Positions 1 to 7,661 are shown, counted from the first letter of the stretch. The stretch is 9,997 nt of DNA from Vallitaleaceae bacterium (GCA_027858555.1 JAQICP010000204.1:1-9997); one strand, 5' to 3'. Translations and numbers: made by a program. Notes: generated from the sequence alone by a model not told the origin.

Positions 1-690
1 ACTTAGGGATGTTGCAACCTGGCTAATCTCAGGTTCAAAACTTTGTTGACCCACATTAATGCCTATGCCGATTACCAGATATCTGATTTCATTCATTTCA
101 GTACTCATTTCAGTTAAAATGCCAGCTACTTTTTTCTGATTGACAACGATATCATTAGGCCATTTGATATAGGATTCCAACCCTGTCAGCTCACGTATGG
201 CTCCGCTTACGGCAAGACCTGCCAAGAGGGTAAGTTTAGATGCGTGTTTAGGTTCAAGCTCTGGTCTTAGTAGAAATGACATATAGATGCCTTGACCTTT
301 TTGTGATTGCCAGACCCTACCTCTTCTGCCTACACCTGCTGTTTGTTCTTCAGATATGATTAACATTTGTTGACTCGGATATACGCTAGCTAATCGTTTT
401 GCTTCTATATTGGTAGAATCGATGGTGTCTAGGGTAATCACCTGCTCAACCAGATTAAGATCCATAATAGCATCCATTATTTCAGCACTGACAAACTGCT
501 CTGGGTAAGCAATCAACTTATAACCTTTATTTCTGACAGAAGCAATCTTATAGCCTTCTTCTTTCAGCCTTTTGATATGTTTCCATACCGCCGCTCTGCT
601 GATACCCATCTCATCACTGATTACTTCACCTGAAATATAATCTTCCCTGTGAGTCAGAACCTCAATAATATTATTTTTTGATCCATTCAT
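1..690 (-). CDS. birA: Bifunctional biotin--[acetyl-CoA-carboxylase] ligase / biotin repressor BirA, partial (C-terminus beyond window)
   Basis: This enzyme activates biotin to biotinyl-AMP and transfers it to the biotin carrier protein of acetyl-CoA carboxylase and related enzymes; forms with an N-terminal DNA-binding domain also repress biotin genes. I read 230 codons with no stop, running off the left edge; family members are about 320-330 residues, so roughly 90-100 C-terminal residues are missing. Residues 18-55 form a winged helix-turn-helix (SRAAVWKHIKRLKEEGYKI). The ligase domain shows DSTN at 91-94, the biotin-binding loop GRRGR at 121-125, KWPND at 176-180, KVAGIL at 187-192 and IGIGINV at 207-213. 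The ATG at 690 is the first start after an in-frame TGA, apart from the adjacent TTG codon. It lies inside the end of the hydrolase gene (20-base overlap, different frame), so the two are probably translationally coupled; no strong ribosome binding site is seen. Family assignment is firm; repressor activity is inferred from the HTH. Confidence 0.95.
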   Translation of the reverse strand, partial: MNGSKNNIIEVLTHREDYISGEVISDEMGISRAAVWKHIKRLKEEGYKIASVRNKGYKLIAYPEQFVSAEIMDAIMDLNLVEQVITLDTIDSTNIEAKRLASVYPSQQMLIISEEQTAGVGRRGRVWQSQKGQGIYMSFLLRPELEPKHASKLTLLAGLAVSGAIRELTGLESYIKWPNDIVVNQKKVAGILTEMSTEMNEIRYLVIGIGINVGQQSFEPEISQVATSLS

Positions 691-1393
691 CAATCACACC
701 AACTATCTCTTCTTGTTGTGCCTGCCTTGTTATGGTTGCCGTTCCATCTCCAGACTGATCACCATAGTAACCAAAGTATCCGTGATTACCGCCTTCAATC
801 ATATGGTAGGCCGTATCTATTGGTAACAACTTCTTATTAACTTCAATCTCTTCTACCGTAGCAAGTCCATCAAATTCACCATATATCGATAAACACCTGA
901 TGCCTGAGTCCGATAAATCATCCTCGCCTGCTGGATATGAGGCAAATAGTATTAACCCTTCAAATTCATCAAGATTACCTGCCAAATAATTGCTCGCAGC
1001 AACCCCACCTAAGGAATGTCCGCCTATATACCAAGTATCGCACCATGCTTGCTCAGCCATAATGGTTTCTGCTTTATTAATACCAAAAAAAGCAATATCT
1101 GCAAAAAATCTAGGCATATATACATGATAACCCATTTCGGCTAATTTGGCACCAATCACACCATAGCTATCAGCTTCTACTCGTGCTCCAGGGTAGATAA
1201 TAATACTAATCTTCAAATCATTTTTTATGGGTTTGTAATACAGATAGCCGTTATCAATATATTCATAGCTGTCTGTACTTGCCATAGTAGCCTCAGCCTC
1301 TGGCATAACAGGAACTAGGGCCTCTGCCCAAATATAAAACCCGACAACCATCAGAAGCATTGCAAGACCTATCCATTTGAATACTTTTTTCAT
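671..1393 (-). CDS. Secreted or membrane-anchored alpha/beta hydrolase (dienelactone-hydrolase-like fold)
   Basis: A 240-residue serine hydrolase of the alpha/beta fold; the substrate cannot be read from the sequence. Residues 1-25 are a short basic start (MKK, FK) followed by a hydrophobic stretch, a signal peptide or uncleaved anchor, so the enzyme probably faces outside. The catalytic triad is readable: Ser127 in the nucleophile elbow GHSLGG (125-130), Asp175 in GEFDG, and His204 in GGNHGYFG (201-208). YPGARVEADSY (67-77) probably holds the oxyanion region. The GGNHGxFGxYG ending resembles the small Abhydrolase_5-type proteins common in Firmicutes. The ATG at 1393 has GGAGG four bases upstream. 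birA begins inside the last codons, giving a two-gene transcript with no evident functional link to biotin. Fold and triad are secure; esterase, lipase or other activity is open. Confidence 0.9.
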   Translation of the reverse strand: MKKVFKWIGLAMLLMVVGFYIWAEALVPVMPEAEATMASTDSYEYIDNGYLYYKPIKNDLKISIIIYPGARVEADSYGVIGAKLAEMGYHVYMPRFFADIAFFGINKAETIMAEQAWCDTWYIGGHSLGGVAASNYLAGNLDEFEGLILFASYPAGEDDLSDSGIRCLSIYGEFDGLATVEEIEVNKKLLPIDTAYHMIEGGNHGYFGYYGDQSGDGTATITRQAQQEEIVGVIDEWIKK

Positions 1394-1397
1394 ACTT

Positions 1398-1458
1398 CCT
1401 CCAATGAAATAGCATTAATTCCTATGTATTATATCATACTCAACCATCTTAATGCCAA
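1398..1458 (-). promoter_or_regulatory. Promoter and ribosome binding site of the hydrolase-birA transcript
   Basis: On the minus strand there is a perfect -10 TATAAT (1428-1433) preceded by TGA, an extended -10 (TGnTATAAT). A -35-like TTGGCA (1453-1458, 5/6 to consensus) lies upstream with a long 19-base spacer. GGAGG at 1398-1402 is the ribosome binding site of the hydrolase. The promoter follows the terminator of the upstream signalling operon, so it is probably the main promoter for this pair. Confidence 0.65.
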
Positions 1459-1498
1459 GGGAAAGTGCTTCATTTTCCATGAACATGCCAATGGGCAT

Positions 1499-1532
1499 AA
1501 AAAAAAGGAATGATCCTTTATAGCATCATTCC
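1499..1532 (-). terminator. Rho-independent terminator of the response regulator / CheX-like operon
   Basis: The arms GGAATGAT (1507-1514) and ATCATTCC (1525-1532) form a perfect 8-bp stem with a 10-base loop. In the minus-strand transcript the stem is followed at once by eight U (A run at 1499-1506). It lies 13 bases past the stop codon of the CheX-like gene. Confidence 0.88.
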
Positions 1533-1545
1533 CTAATATATGTTT

Positions 1546-2427
1546 CTAAAGTTGCCCTACAATCAGATTCAAAGTACCATAGGTTGTATATAACGGTATC
1601 TGATACAAATTACTAGCACTCTTAATTGTATGGTCAAACCCAAATTCCTGCACTGTTAATTCCATCTCAGTACCTTCATTAGACATATTCACGATAAACA
1701 GTCCATTATGAAGATTTAAAAATTCACCTAATGCATCAATAGGATAATCACCCATTTCTGTAAATGCTTCGTCCGCATATCGACCTGCAAAGCCCAATAT
1801 GACGTCTTCTTCACCTGAGATAGCTGTTATGTAATTATGCTTATCATCTTTAATATGCTGATAGAATGCATTTTTGAGTGAGACCGAAGATACTTTTTTA
1901 ACTCTATCGACGGAAACATTCGAATCAATAAACCTGATCACATTTTTCAAAAACAAAGATAAATATTGATCATATTGGTTCTCATCATCTTTTTCAAAAG
2001 CCAAAAATGCTTTTATTGCAATATCAACATTGCCTTCTTTTAAGGCACCAAATTGTTCATCTGATAAACTATGCGCTTCTTTATAAGCACTGATTTCTCT
2101 TTCAAAATCAATCATACTCATAATGTTATCATCTATCAATGCTTGCGCCAATATTAGATTCTCAGCTTTTTGTTGTTTGAGTAGATGCATTAATTGCGCA
2201 TCCACCAAGTAGCCTTTATCAATTGCAATCTCACCAAACCGTTTATCCATTGCTGCTTGTAATTCATGAACCTCATCAACTTGCGTTGCATTCATGAAGC
2301 CATCATTAATTGCCAGGGTACCCAGTTTAAGTCTGACTTGACCTTGTTTTTCCAATACAGTCGATAATTGAGTAGCGGTTACAACGCCTTTGTTCAATAA
2401 GTAATGTCCAAAAAAAGCACTAAACAT
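1546..2427 (-). CDS. Four 29-residue MshEN/GspE_N-like repeats joined to a CheX-like phosphatase domain
   Basis: A 293-residue protein with two parts. Residues 5-112 hold four tandem repeats with a period of exactly 29 (starting near residues 5, 34, 63 and 92). The first three fit the pattern xxGxx(L/A)(L/I)xxGxxxxxxLxxxLxxQ, e.g. RFGEIAIDKGYLVDAQL at 63-79; the fourth is degenerate. This resembles the MshEN/type II secretion ATPase N-terminal motif, some of which bind cyclic di-GMP, but the leading Arg is kept only in repeat 3, so ligand binding is unproven. Residues about 150-293 look like CheX/CheC, which dephosphorylate CheY-type regulators: D231, E235 and N238 fit the ExxN active-site pattern (DALGEFLNLHNG), followed by a beta-rich tail. 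The gene starts 5 bases after the response regulator stop, with GGGGAGG at 2438-2444 as ribosome binding site, so the regulator is the obvious partner. The C-terminal assignment rests on a short motif and gene context. Confidence 0.72.
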   Translation of the reverse strand: MFSAFFGHYLLNKGVVTATQLSTVLEKQGQVRLKLGTLAINDGFMNATQVDEVHELQAAMDKRFGEIAIDKGYLVDAQLMHLLKQQKAENLILAQALIDDNIMSMIDFEREISAYKEAHSLSDEQFGALKEGNVDIAIKAFLAFEKDDENQYDQYLSLFLKNVIRFIDSNVSVDRVKKVSSVSLKNAFYQHIKDDKHNYITAISGEEDVILGFAGRYADEAFTEMGDYPIDALGEFLNLHNGLFIVNMSNEGTEMELTVQEFGFDHTIKSASNLYQIPLYTTYGTLNLIVGQL

Positions 2428-2432
2428 ATATT

Positions 2433-2837
2433 CTACGCCTCCCCACCATAATTTTTAAAAATGATTTTCAATTTCTCTAGCTCAAAAGGTTTCTGTATGA
2501 AGTCTTTCGCACCAGACTTTAGAGCTTGTTGCAGATTGGCTTTGGTCCCAACAGATGATAACATAATAATAGTAGCATTCTCATCTAATCGAATTATTTC
2601 TTCTGTTGCTTCTAGACCATTCTTTATTGGCATCATTATGTCCATAAATACGATATCAGGTCTTTCACTTTCGTATTTACTCACTGCTGAAACCCCATCT
2701 TTTGCTTCCACAACCTCACAACCAGTTAATTCCACTACAGTTGCTGCTAATTTTTTTCGGACAGTCATACTGTCATCACAAATCAATACTTTCATAGACG
2801 CATCAAGGTAATAACCTTGAATATTCACCCCTTTCAC
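2433..2837 (-). CDS. Single-domain CheY-like response regulator (start uncertain: GTG 2837 or ATG 2795)
   Basis: A stand-alone receiver domain with no output domain, acting by phosphorylation-dependent protein contact. In the 134-residue reading, the acidic pair is D21-D22, the phospho-acceptor is D66 (FMDIMMP), the switch Ser is S94 (IMLSS) and the conserved Lys is K116 (QKPF). A typical receiver begins at MKVLICDD, which is residue 15 here (ATG at 2793-2795, giving 120 residues). The GTG at 2837 has no ribosome binding site before it. AAAGGGG lies just after that GTG, and a 16-base hairpin (2804-2819) sits between it and the ATG, so the true start is unclear. The next gene encodes a CheX-like phosphatase, so the pair could be a small phosphorylation/dephosphorylation module. 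No histidine kinase or other chemotaxis gene is present in the window. Confidence 0.9.
   Translation of the reverse strand: MKGVNIQGYYLDASMKVLICDDSMTVRKKLAATVVELTGCEVVEAKDGVSAVSKYESERPDIVFMDIMMPIKNGLEATEEIIRLDENATIIMLSSVGTKANLQQALKSGAKDFIQKPFELEKLKIIFKNYGGEA
2804..2819 (-). other. Perfect hairpin between ribosome binding site and start of the response regulator
   Basis: CAAGGT (2804-2809) and ACCTTG (2814-2819) form a 6-bp stem with a 4-base loop. On the minus strand it lies between the AAAGGGG purine run (about 2828-2834) and the ATG at 2795. It may bring a distant ribosome binding site closer to that ATG, or may simply be coding sequence if translation starts upstream. Confidence 0.45.
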
Positions 2838-2858
2838 ATGTATAATTTCTTGACAATC

Positions 2859-2887
2859 ATTATATCACTAAAGTCCTATATTGAAAA
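2859..2887 (-). promoter_or_regulatory. Promoter of the response regulator operon
   Basis: A perfect TATAAT (2859-2864, minus strand) is preceded by TGA (extended -10). A weak -35 TTTTCA (2882-2887) lies 17 bases upstream. The predicted start near 2852 leaves only about 15 bases before the GTG at 2837, or about 57 before the ATG at 2795. It sits directly after the ornithine carbamoyltransferase stop, where no terminator is seen, so read-through from that gene is also possible. Confidence 0.6.
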
Positions 2888-2896
2888 GAATGAATC

Positions 2897-3835
2897 CTAA
2901 CGACCTGCAGTCGCTACCATTACAGCCTTAATCGTGTGCATGCGGTTTTCTGCTTCATCAAAAACAACCGTTGCATGCTTTTCAAATACTTCTTCAGTCA
3001 CTTCAGCTCCCTTGACGGCTGGTAAGCAATGCATGAAAATAGTCTCTGTCTTACCGGTTCTAGTCATCATCTTTTCGTTCACTTGATAAGGTTTTAATAG
3101 ATTCATACGTGCCTCAGCTTGATCCTCTTCGCCCATGGATACCCAGACATCCGTATATATGACATCAGCATCTTTTACTGCAGTGACGTCTTCTGTTAAT
3201 ATAAGCTCTTGATCGTCGCCTAGCATAGCTATACAAGTATCTACCAAAGACTCCTCAGGCCATAATGATTTAGGTGCAATAATGGTGCAATTAAGTCCCA
3301 TCTTTGCGCACCCTATCATCAAACTATTACCCATATTATTACGTCCATCACCAACATATACAAAGTTGATTCCCTTCAGATAGCCAAACTGCTCTTTGAT
3401 TGTCATAAGATCGGCTAATATCTGCGTTGGATGGTATTCATCTGTCAGGCCATTCCATACTGGCACGCCTGAATACTTAGCTAATTTTTCTGCTGTTTCT
3501 TGTGAAAATCCCCTAAACTGTATGCCATCAAAGTAACGTCCAAGTACGCGTGCTGTGTCTTCGATCGACTCTATTTTACCTAAGTGAATATCATTCTTAC
3601 CCAAATACTCAGGATGCCCACCTTCATCTAGACAGCCTACGGTAAATGCACATCTAGTCCTAGTTGACGGCTTTTCAAAAATCAAAGCTATGTTTTTTCC
3701 AAGAAGCGTATCGCCTATGATACCAGCTCTCTTCTTAGCCTTCAGATCAAGAGATAGATTAATTAAATAATCAATCTCTGCTGTCGTAAAATCTAGTAAT
3801 GTCAAAAAACTTTTTCCTTTTAAATTCACTGCCAT
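2897..3835 (-). CDS. argF: Ornithine carbamoyltransferase
   Basis: Transfers the carbamoyl group of carbamoyl phosphate to ornithine to make citrulline in arginine synthesis; the same fold works in reverse in the arginine deiminase pathway (ArcB). The 312-residue protein has STRTR (57-61, carbamoyl phosphate binding), FRG (107-109), LTDEYHPTQ (130-138), WVSMGEE (231-237, ornithine-binding SMG loop), MHCLPA (268-273) and the C-terminal AENRMHTIKAVMVAT. Overall wording is closest to the enterobacterial ArgF / ArcB subgroup, but the segment after HCLPA is about 20 residues shorter than in those 331-335-residue enzymes. The ATG at 3835 has GGAGG (3843-3847) eight bases upstream. No other arginine gene is nearby. 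The candidate arginine operator upstream favours the biosynthetic role; the sequence alone does not exclude ArcB. Confidence 0.95.
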   Translation of the reverse strand: MAVNLKGKSFLTLLDFTTAEIDYLINLSLDLKAKKRAGIIGDTLLGKNIALIFEKPSTRTRCAFTVGCLDEGGHPEYLGKNDIHLGKIESIEDTARVLGRYFDGIQFRGFSQETAEKLAKYSGVPVWNGLTDEYHPTQILADLMTIKEQFGYLKGINFVYVGDGRNNMGNSLMIGCAKMGLNCTIIAPKSLWPEESLVDTCIAMLGDDQELILTEDVTAVKDADVIYTDVWVSMGEEDQAEARMNLLKPYQVNEKMMTRTGKTETIFMHCLPAVKGAEVTEEVFEKHATVVFDEAENRMHTIKAVMVATAGR

Positions 3836-3856
3836 ATGTTTACCTCCGTCTAAAAT

Positions 3857-3874
3857 ATTGCATATTTATACTTA
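3857..3874 (-). promoter_or_regulatory. Candidate ArgR/AhrC operator (ARG box)
   Basis: The minus-strand 18-mer TAAGTATAAATATGCAAT matches about 14 of 18 positions of the Bacillus ARG box as I recall it (CATGAATAAAAATKCAAK). It lies just downstream of the predicted transcription start and upstream of the ribosome binding site, a position suited to repression. The surroundings are very AT-rich, which raises the chance of a coincidental match. Confidence 0.4.
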
Positions 3875-3888
3875 TTTATTAATATTTA

Positions 3889-3919
3889 TCATATTACAGC
3901 TTTGTTTCTGATTTGTCAA
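3889..3919 (-). promoter_or_regulatory. Promoter of the ornithine carbamoyltransferase gene
   Basis: On the minus strand a consensus -35 TTGACA (3914-3919) is followed after 17 bases by TAATAT (3891-3896), or after 19 bases by the better hexamer TATGAT (3889-3894). Transcription would start near 3882-3884, about 48 bases before the ATG. Confidence 0.7.
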
Positions 3920-3984
3920 GTCCATATATCATATGCATCTTTGACCTATATACTATATTATCATAGCATAACTATACATCTTAT

Positions 3985-6099
3985 CTAATATTGATCAGGC
4001 ATCGCTGGCACAAATATTTCAGGTTCTTGGTAATCTTCAAACTGTTCCGCGGTTTGCTTAGCCTGCCACTCAAAATACTCATGGGCGTTCATCTGCTTCA
4101 CATTTTCAGCGTTTGCAGATTCGTATATATTTTGACTATTCTTAATCTTAAGCTTCTTTGTATCACTTGATATTATTGCTAAATCTGCTAAAATGCGTTC
4201 CTTGATCCGCGTGTCTTCTATAGGAAATAATAACTCTACTCGACGATCCAGATTACGAGGCATCATATCAGCACTAGAGAGATACACTTTCATATCGCCT
4301 CTATTATAAAAACAAAAAACACGGCTATGCTCCAGGTATTTTCCCACTAGACTCTTGACTGTTATATGATTACTAATGCCTTCTATCCCAGGTATAAGAC
4401 AACAGATACCTCTAATCAGTAGCTCCACTTCTACACCTGCTATTGATGCCTCATATAATTTTTCAATCATCTGAGCATCACATAGTGCATTCATTTTGAT
4501 GATAATTTTACTTACCTTACCTTCATTGGCGTTGGTAATCTCTTCATCAATTAGATCTACGAATTTACCTCTAAGACCAGTTGGTGCCATGGAAAGCTTG
4601 TTCAATTTAGGTGGTTCCGAATAACCTGACAAAGTATTAAATATAGCAGACACATCTGCCGCAATTTTTTCATTACAAGTCAGAAGACCTAAATCCGTAT
4701 ATAGCCTGGCAGTTATATCATTATAATTACCAGTTCCTAGATGCACATACCTACGAATACCTTCATCTTCCTTTCGAACAATCAATGTAACCTTAGAATG
4801 AGTTTTCAGACCCACTAGCCCATAAATAACATGGCAACCTGCTTTCTCTAGTCTTCTTGCCCATTGGATGTTATTCTCCTCATCAAATCTTGCTTTCAGC
4901 TCAACCAACACGGTGACTTGCTTGCCGCCTTCGGCAGCAACCGTCAAGGCTTTGATGATTGGTGATTGACCACTTACCCTATAAAGAGTCTGCTTGATTG
5001 CTAGTACCTTTTCATCATTAGCTGCCTCTTTAATAAGCTCTACAACAGGTTCAAAGCTTTCATAGGGATGATGCAGATAGATGTCCTTTTTACGAATTGC
5101 TTCAAATATATCCGTCTCACCAAGCAAATCTTTGGGATGACTTGGTATAAAATCCTTGTATCTAAGTTCATCCTTACCCTTCAACTTGTACATCTTCATT
5201 AAGAATGTAAAATCAAGGGGACCATCAATATAGAATATATCCCTTCGATGAATATTCAACTCTGTTCTTAGGTAATTAACTAAACGTTCGTCCATATCAT
5301 GCTGTACTTCAAGGCGGATCACATCCCCCCACTTACGCATCTTGATAGATTTTTCGATTTCAAGCAAAAGGTCCTGTGCCTCTTCTTCATCAATGGATAA
5401 ATCTGCATTTCTAGTAATTCTATAAGGAAATGCACATAGAATATCGTAACCGATAAATAGTTGATTAATATACTTCTTAATAACACTGCCGAGCAGTATA
5501 TAGCATTCAGAACCATCATCACTTGGCAACCTTATATATCTAGGTAAAACCGATGGCACTTGAACTGTAGCAAATAATTCAATATCGCCTTTTTGTATCA
5601 GCGTCCCAATATTCAAAGTCTTATTGAAAATCAAAGGGAATGGTCGACTTGAATCCACTGCAAGTGGCGTTAAAACTGGATATATCTCATCATTAAAATA
5701 TGCTTTGATATAATCCAGTTGTTCTGATGATATTTCATTTATTTCAAGCAACTTAATGCCGTGCTCTTTTAAAGCTGGAACAATCACCTGTTTATAGTGG
5801 GCAGCTTGATCTGCTACTAATCTATGGGTTCTTGATGTGATTTGCTTCAACATCTGCTTTGGCGTCATGCCTGAAAAATCTTCTTTTTCATACCCCACGT
5901 TCACTTGAGCCTTTAGTGATGCCACTCTAACCATAAAAAACTCATCTAAATTAGACGAAACTATGGATAGAAACTTCATTCTTTCAAACAAAGGATTGTC
6001 CACATTCATAGCCTCATCCAAAACCCGTTGATTAAATTCCAACCAACTGAGTTCTCTGTTTTCATAATACTTCTTATTCTTTAGATCTATTCCTCGCAT
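3985..6099 (-). CDS. ppk1: Polyphosphate kinase 1
   Basis: Reversibly polymerises the gamma phosphate of ATP into inorganic polyphosphate. The 704-residue protein is full length for the family. The N-terminal domain starts with ENRELSWLEFNQRVLDEA (13-30) and SSNLDEFFMVRVASL (48-62). The catalytic core has RFDEENNIQWARRLE (404-418) and the phospho-accepting His434 in LKTHSK, followed by YVHLGTGNYN (451-460). The second conserved His591 is in LEHSRVFCF, and SSADMMPRNLDRRVELLFPI (608-627) closes the active site; these spacings agree with E. coli His435 and His592. The start ATG at 6099 follows a modest GGTGAG site and lies 14 bases after the Ppx-like gene stop, so the two genes form one operon. 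No convincing U-run hairpin follows its stop codon. Confidence 0.97.
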   Translation of the reverse strand: MRGIDLKNKKYYENRELSWLEFNQRVLDEAMNVDNPLFERMKFLSIVSSNLDEFFMVRVASLKAQVNVGYEKEDFSGMTPKQMLKQITSRTHRLVADQAAHYKQVIVPALKEHGIKLLEINEISSEQLDYIKAYFNDEIYPVLTPLAVDSSRPFPLIFNKTLNIGTLIQKGDIELFATVQVPSVLPRYIRLPSDDGSECYILLGSVIKKYINQLFIGYDILCAFPYRITRNADLSIDEEEAQDLLLEIEKSIKMRKWGDVIRLEVQHDMDERLVNYLRTELNIHRRDIFYIDGPLDFTFLMKMYKLKGKDELRYKDFIPSHPKDLLGETDIFEAIRKKDIYLHHPYESFEPVVELIKEAANDEKVLAIKQTLYRVSGQSPIIKALTVAAEGGKQVTVLVELKARFDEENNIQWARRLEKAGCHVIYGLVGLKTHSKVTLIVRKEDEGIRRYVHLGTGNYNDITARLYTDLGLLTCNEKIAADVSAIFNTLSGYSEPPKLNKLSMAPTGLRGKFVDLIDEEITNANEGKVSKIIIKMNALCDAQMIEKLYEASIAGVEVELLIRGICCLIPGIEGISNHITVKSLVGKYLEHSRVFCFYNRGDMKVYLSSADMMPRNLDRRVELLFPIEDTRIKERILADLAIISSDTKKLKIKNSQNIYESANAENVKQMNAHEYFEWQAKQTAEQFEDYQEPEIFVPAMPDQY

Positions 6100-6113
6100 C
6101 TTCTCACCAACTT

Positions 6114-7661
6114 TTATATTTCTCTAACGATTTTCAGGACTGGTGTTATACCAAATACAGTCTGGAAAAATTGTGATTTTTTTCTAAACGACCATTCTTC
6201 AAGGTTTACATATTCTTTTGTTTGACCTTTTATAATTAATTCTTTATTCTTTAATTTGACGGATATGATCTCGATCTTTTGTTTATGCCCTCTATCTAAT
6301 GCATCCGATATTCTCAGGATTGCTACTAATTTTGCTATGACTACCCGATTATGCTCAGGTAACTTCATGAACTCTTCATCCTGAGATGATGGCAAAAGGA
6401 AACTATGGTACTTGGCAACATGTGATATGATTTCCATATCATTTTCTGATAGCCCAAATATTTCTAAGGACTTAATGAGATAGAACCCATGCATATGATG
6501 ATTCTCAAAATTGATGAATCTACCACAGTCATGTAAAATAGCAGCAAGTCTAAGTAGCAATCTTTCTTTATCGGCTAAACCATGAATTTCTTTTGTTCGA
6601 TCAAATATAGATGTGCAGTAGGCATCAACTGCATAGGCATGACCTACATCTATGCCAAATTTGACAGCGATTACTTTTGCATTGGTAATAATGTCGCCAC
6701 TGACTTCATTTTGAACATCTAAGTTGTATAGTTGCTCATACATATCATATATGATTCCGTTAACTAGAGACGTACTAGGAATAATTATTTCCTTGGTTTT
6801 GGCCTGCTCTAGAAACTTACTGAAAAGCATCATTGAAGGGATGATGATACTAGCCCTTCCGTATTTTACATTATAAGCTTTTTGAATCTCATCCATGGTC
6901 ATATCAGACAATGTTATAAATAATTTTTTGAAACGTCCCTTACTGATTCTTTCAATATTCTCTTTTACATTATCCTCTATGGCTATAATCTGTTGTAACA
7001 TACTTGTCTCGCCACTTACCGCTATAAAATGCTTATAGATCACATCTTTTGAAAAGAAGTCCAACCCACTCATATTAGCATCTATATATTCATTTAGAAT
7101 GTCTTGATATTTGAGACTAGACAGTTCAATCTCTGCCAACACTTCTTTGACTCTGAGCGCACCCATCTTAACATTCTGAGATGAAGTCAAATGGCCGTCT
7201 TTATAGGTCGTCACTTGGATGCTACCTGCACCGACTACGACAATGACAGCACCTTCATTGATAATGGTATTGTATTTTTTAAGACCATACTTGACTGCCT
7301 TATGGGTTAGATATTGTTCTTCTGAATTGGACAACACCCTCAGCTCCAAGCCTGTCTTCAGTTTAATCTGGTCTACGATGTAATCCCGGTTAGAGGCTTC
7401 GCGAATAGCACTTGTTGCTAACGCCTTATATACCTTCACGCCATAATCATTCATAATCTGTTTGAAAACTGCAAGCATTTCACATACTAGGTCCACTGTC
7501 TCGAAACAAACTTGACCTGTTGTGAATGTATCATGGCCCATGGAGATAAGCTTTCTGAAATTTTCCAATTCTTTGAAAGTGCCGTCACTTTTAATTTCAC
7601 CAATTTTCATTCTAATGGCATGCGAGCCTACATCGATTGCTGCTATTAATTGCCTTTTCAT
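6114..7661 (-). CDS. Ppx/GppA-family protein with C-terminal HD domain and altered Ppx active-site motifs
   Basis: A 515-residue two-domain protein. Residues 1-310 have the Ppx/GppA (acetate kinase/Hsp70-like) fold, whose members hydrolyse polyphosphate ends or pppGpp. Residues about 325-515 form an HD phosphohydrolase-like domain: H341, H377-D378 (ILHDCG), H388/H389/H391 and D453 (RISDALDRGH). The Ppx motifs are partly degenerate. The first phosphate loop reads DVGSHAIR where DIGSNSIR is usual. The second reads VVGAGSIQVT (positions 142-151) where DIGGGSTEVT is usual, losing both acidic residues. The EE pair of the SGxEEA motif is kept (SNSEEQ, 111-116). Polyphosphatase activity is therefore uncertain; a regulatory or polyphosphate-binding role, or catalysis by the HD domain, is possible. 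The ATG at 7661 has GGAGG six bases upstream. It precedes ppk1 with a 14-base gap, a typical polyphosphate operon. Confidence 0.9.
   Translation of the reverse strand: MKRQLIAAIDVGSHAIRMKIGEIKSDGTFKELENFRKLISMGHDTFTTGQVCFETVDLVCEMLAVFKQIMNDYGVKVYKALATSAIREASNRDYIVDQIKLKTGLELRVLSNSEEQYLTHKAVKYGLKKYNTIINEGAVIVVVGAGSIQVTTYKDGHLTSSQNVKMGALRVKEVLAEIELSSLKYQDILNEYIDANMSGLDFFSKDVIYKHFIAVSGETSMLQQIIAIEDNVKENIERISKGRFKKLFITLSDMTMDEIQKAYNVKYGRASIIIPSMMLFSKFLEQAKTKEIIIPSTSLVNGIIYDMYEQLYNLDVQNEVSGDIITNAKVIAVKFGIDVGHAYAVDAYCTSIFDRTKEIHGLADKERLLLRLAAILHDCGRFINFENHHMHGFYLIKSLEIFGLSENDMEIISHVAKYHSFLLPSSQDEEFMKLPEHNRVVIAKLVAILRISDALDRGHKQKIEIISVKLKNKELIIKGQTKEYVNLEEWSFRKKSQFFQTVFGITPVLKIVREI

Noticed and set aside
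2461..2811. Plus-strand 116-codon frame opposite the response regulator
   Set aside because: Antisense shadow of a well-identified receiver domain; no ribosome binding site or recognisable product.
2850..2882. Plus-strand TTGACA (2850-2855) as a promoter
   Set aside because: The nearest TATATT is 21 bases away and no plus-strand gene or RNA follows.
3900..3984. Terminator after ppk1
   Set aside because: Only short AT-rich hairpins such as CATAT/ATATG are seen, with no U-run on the minus strand.
5319..5522. Minus-strand 67-codon frame inside ppk1
   Set aside because: Out-of-frame shadow within a full-length, motif-complete polyphosphate kinase gene.
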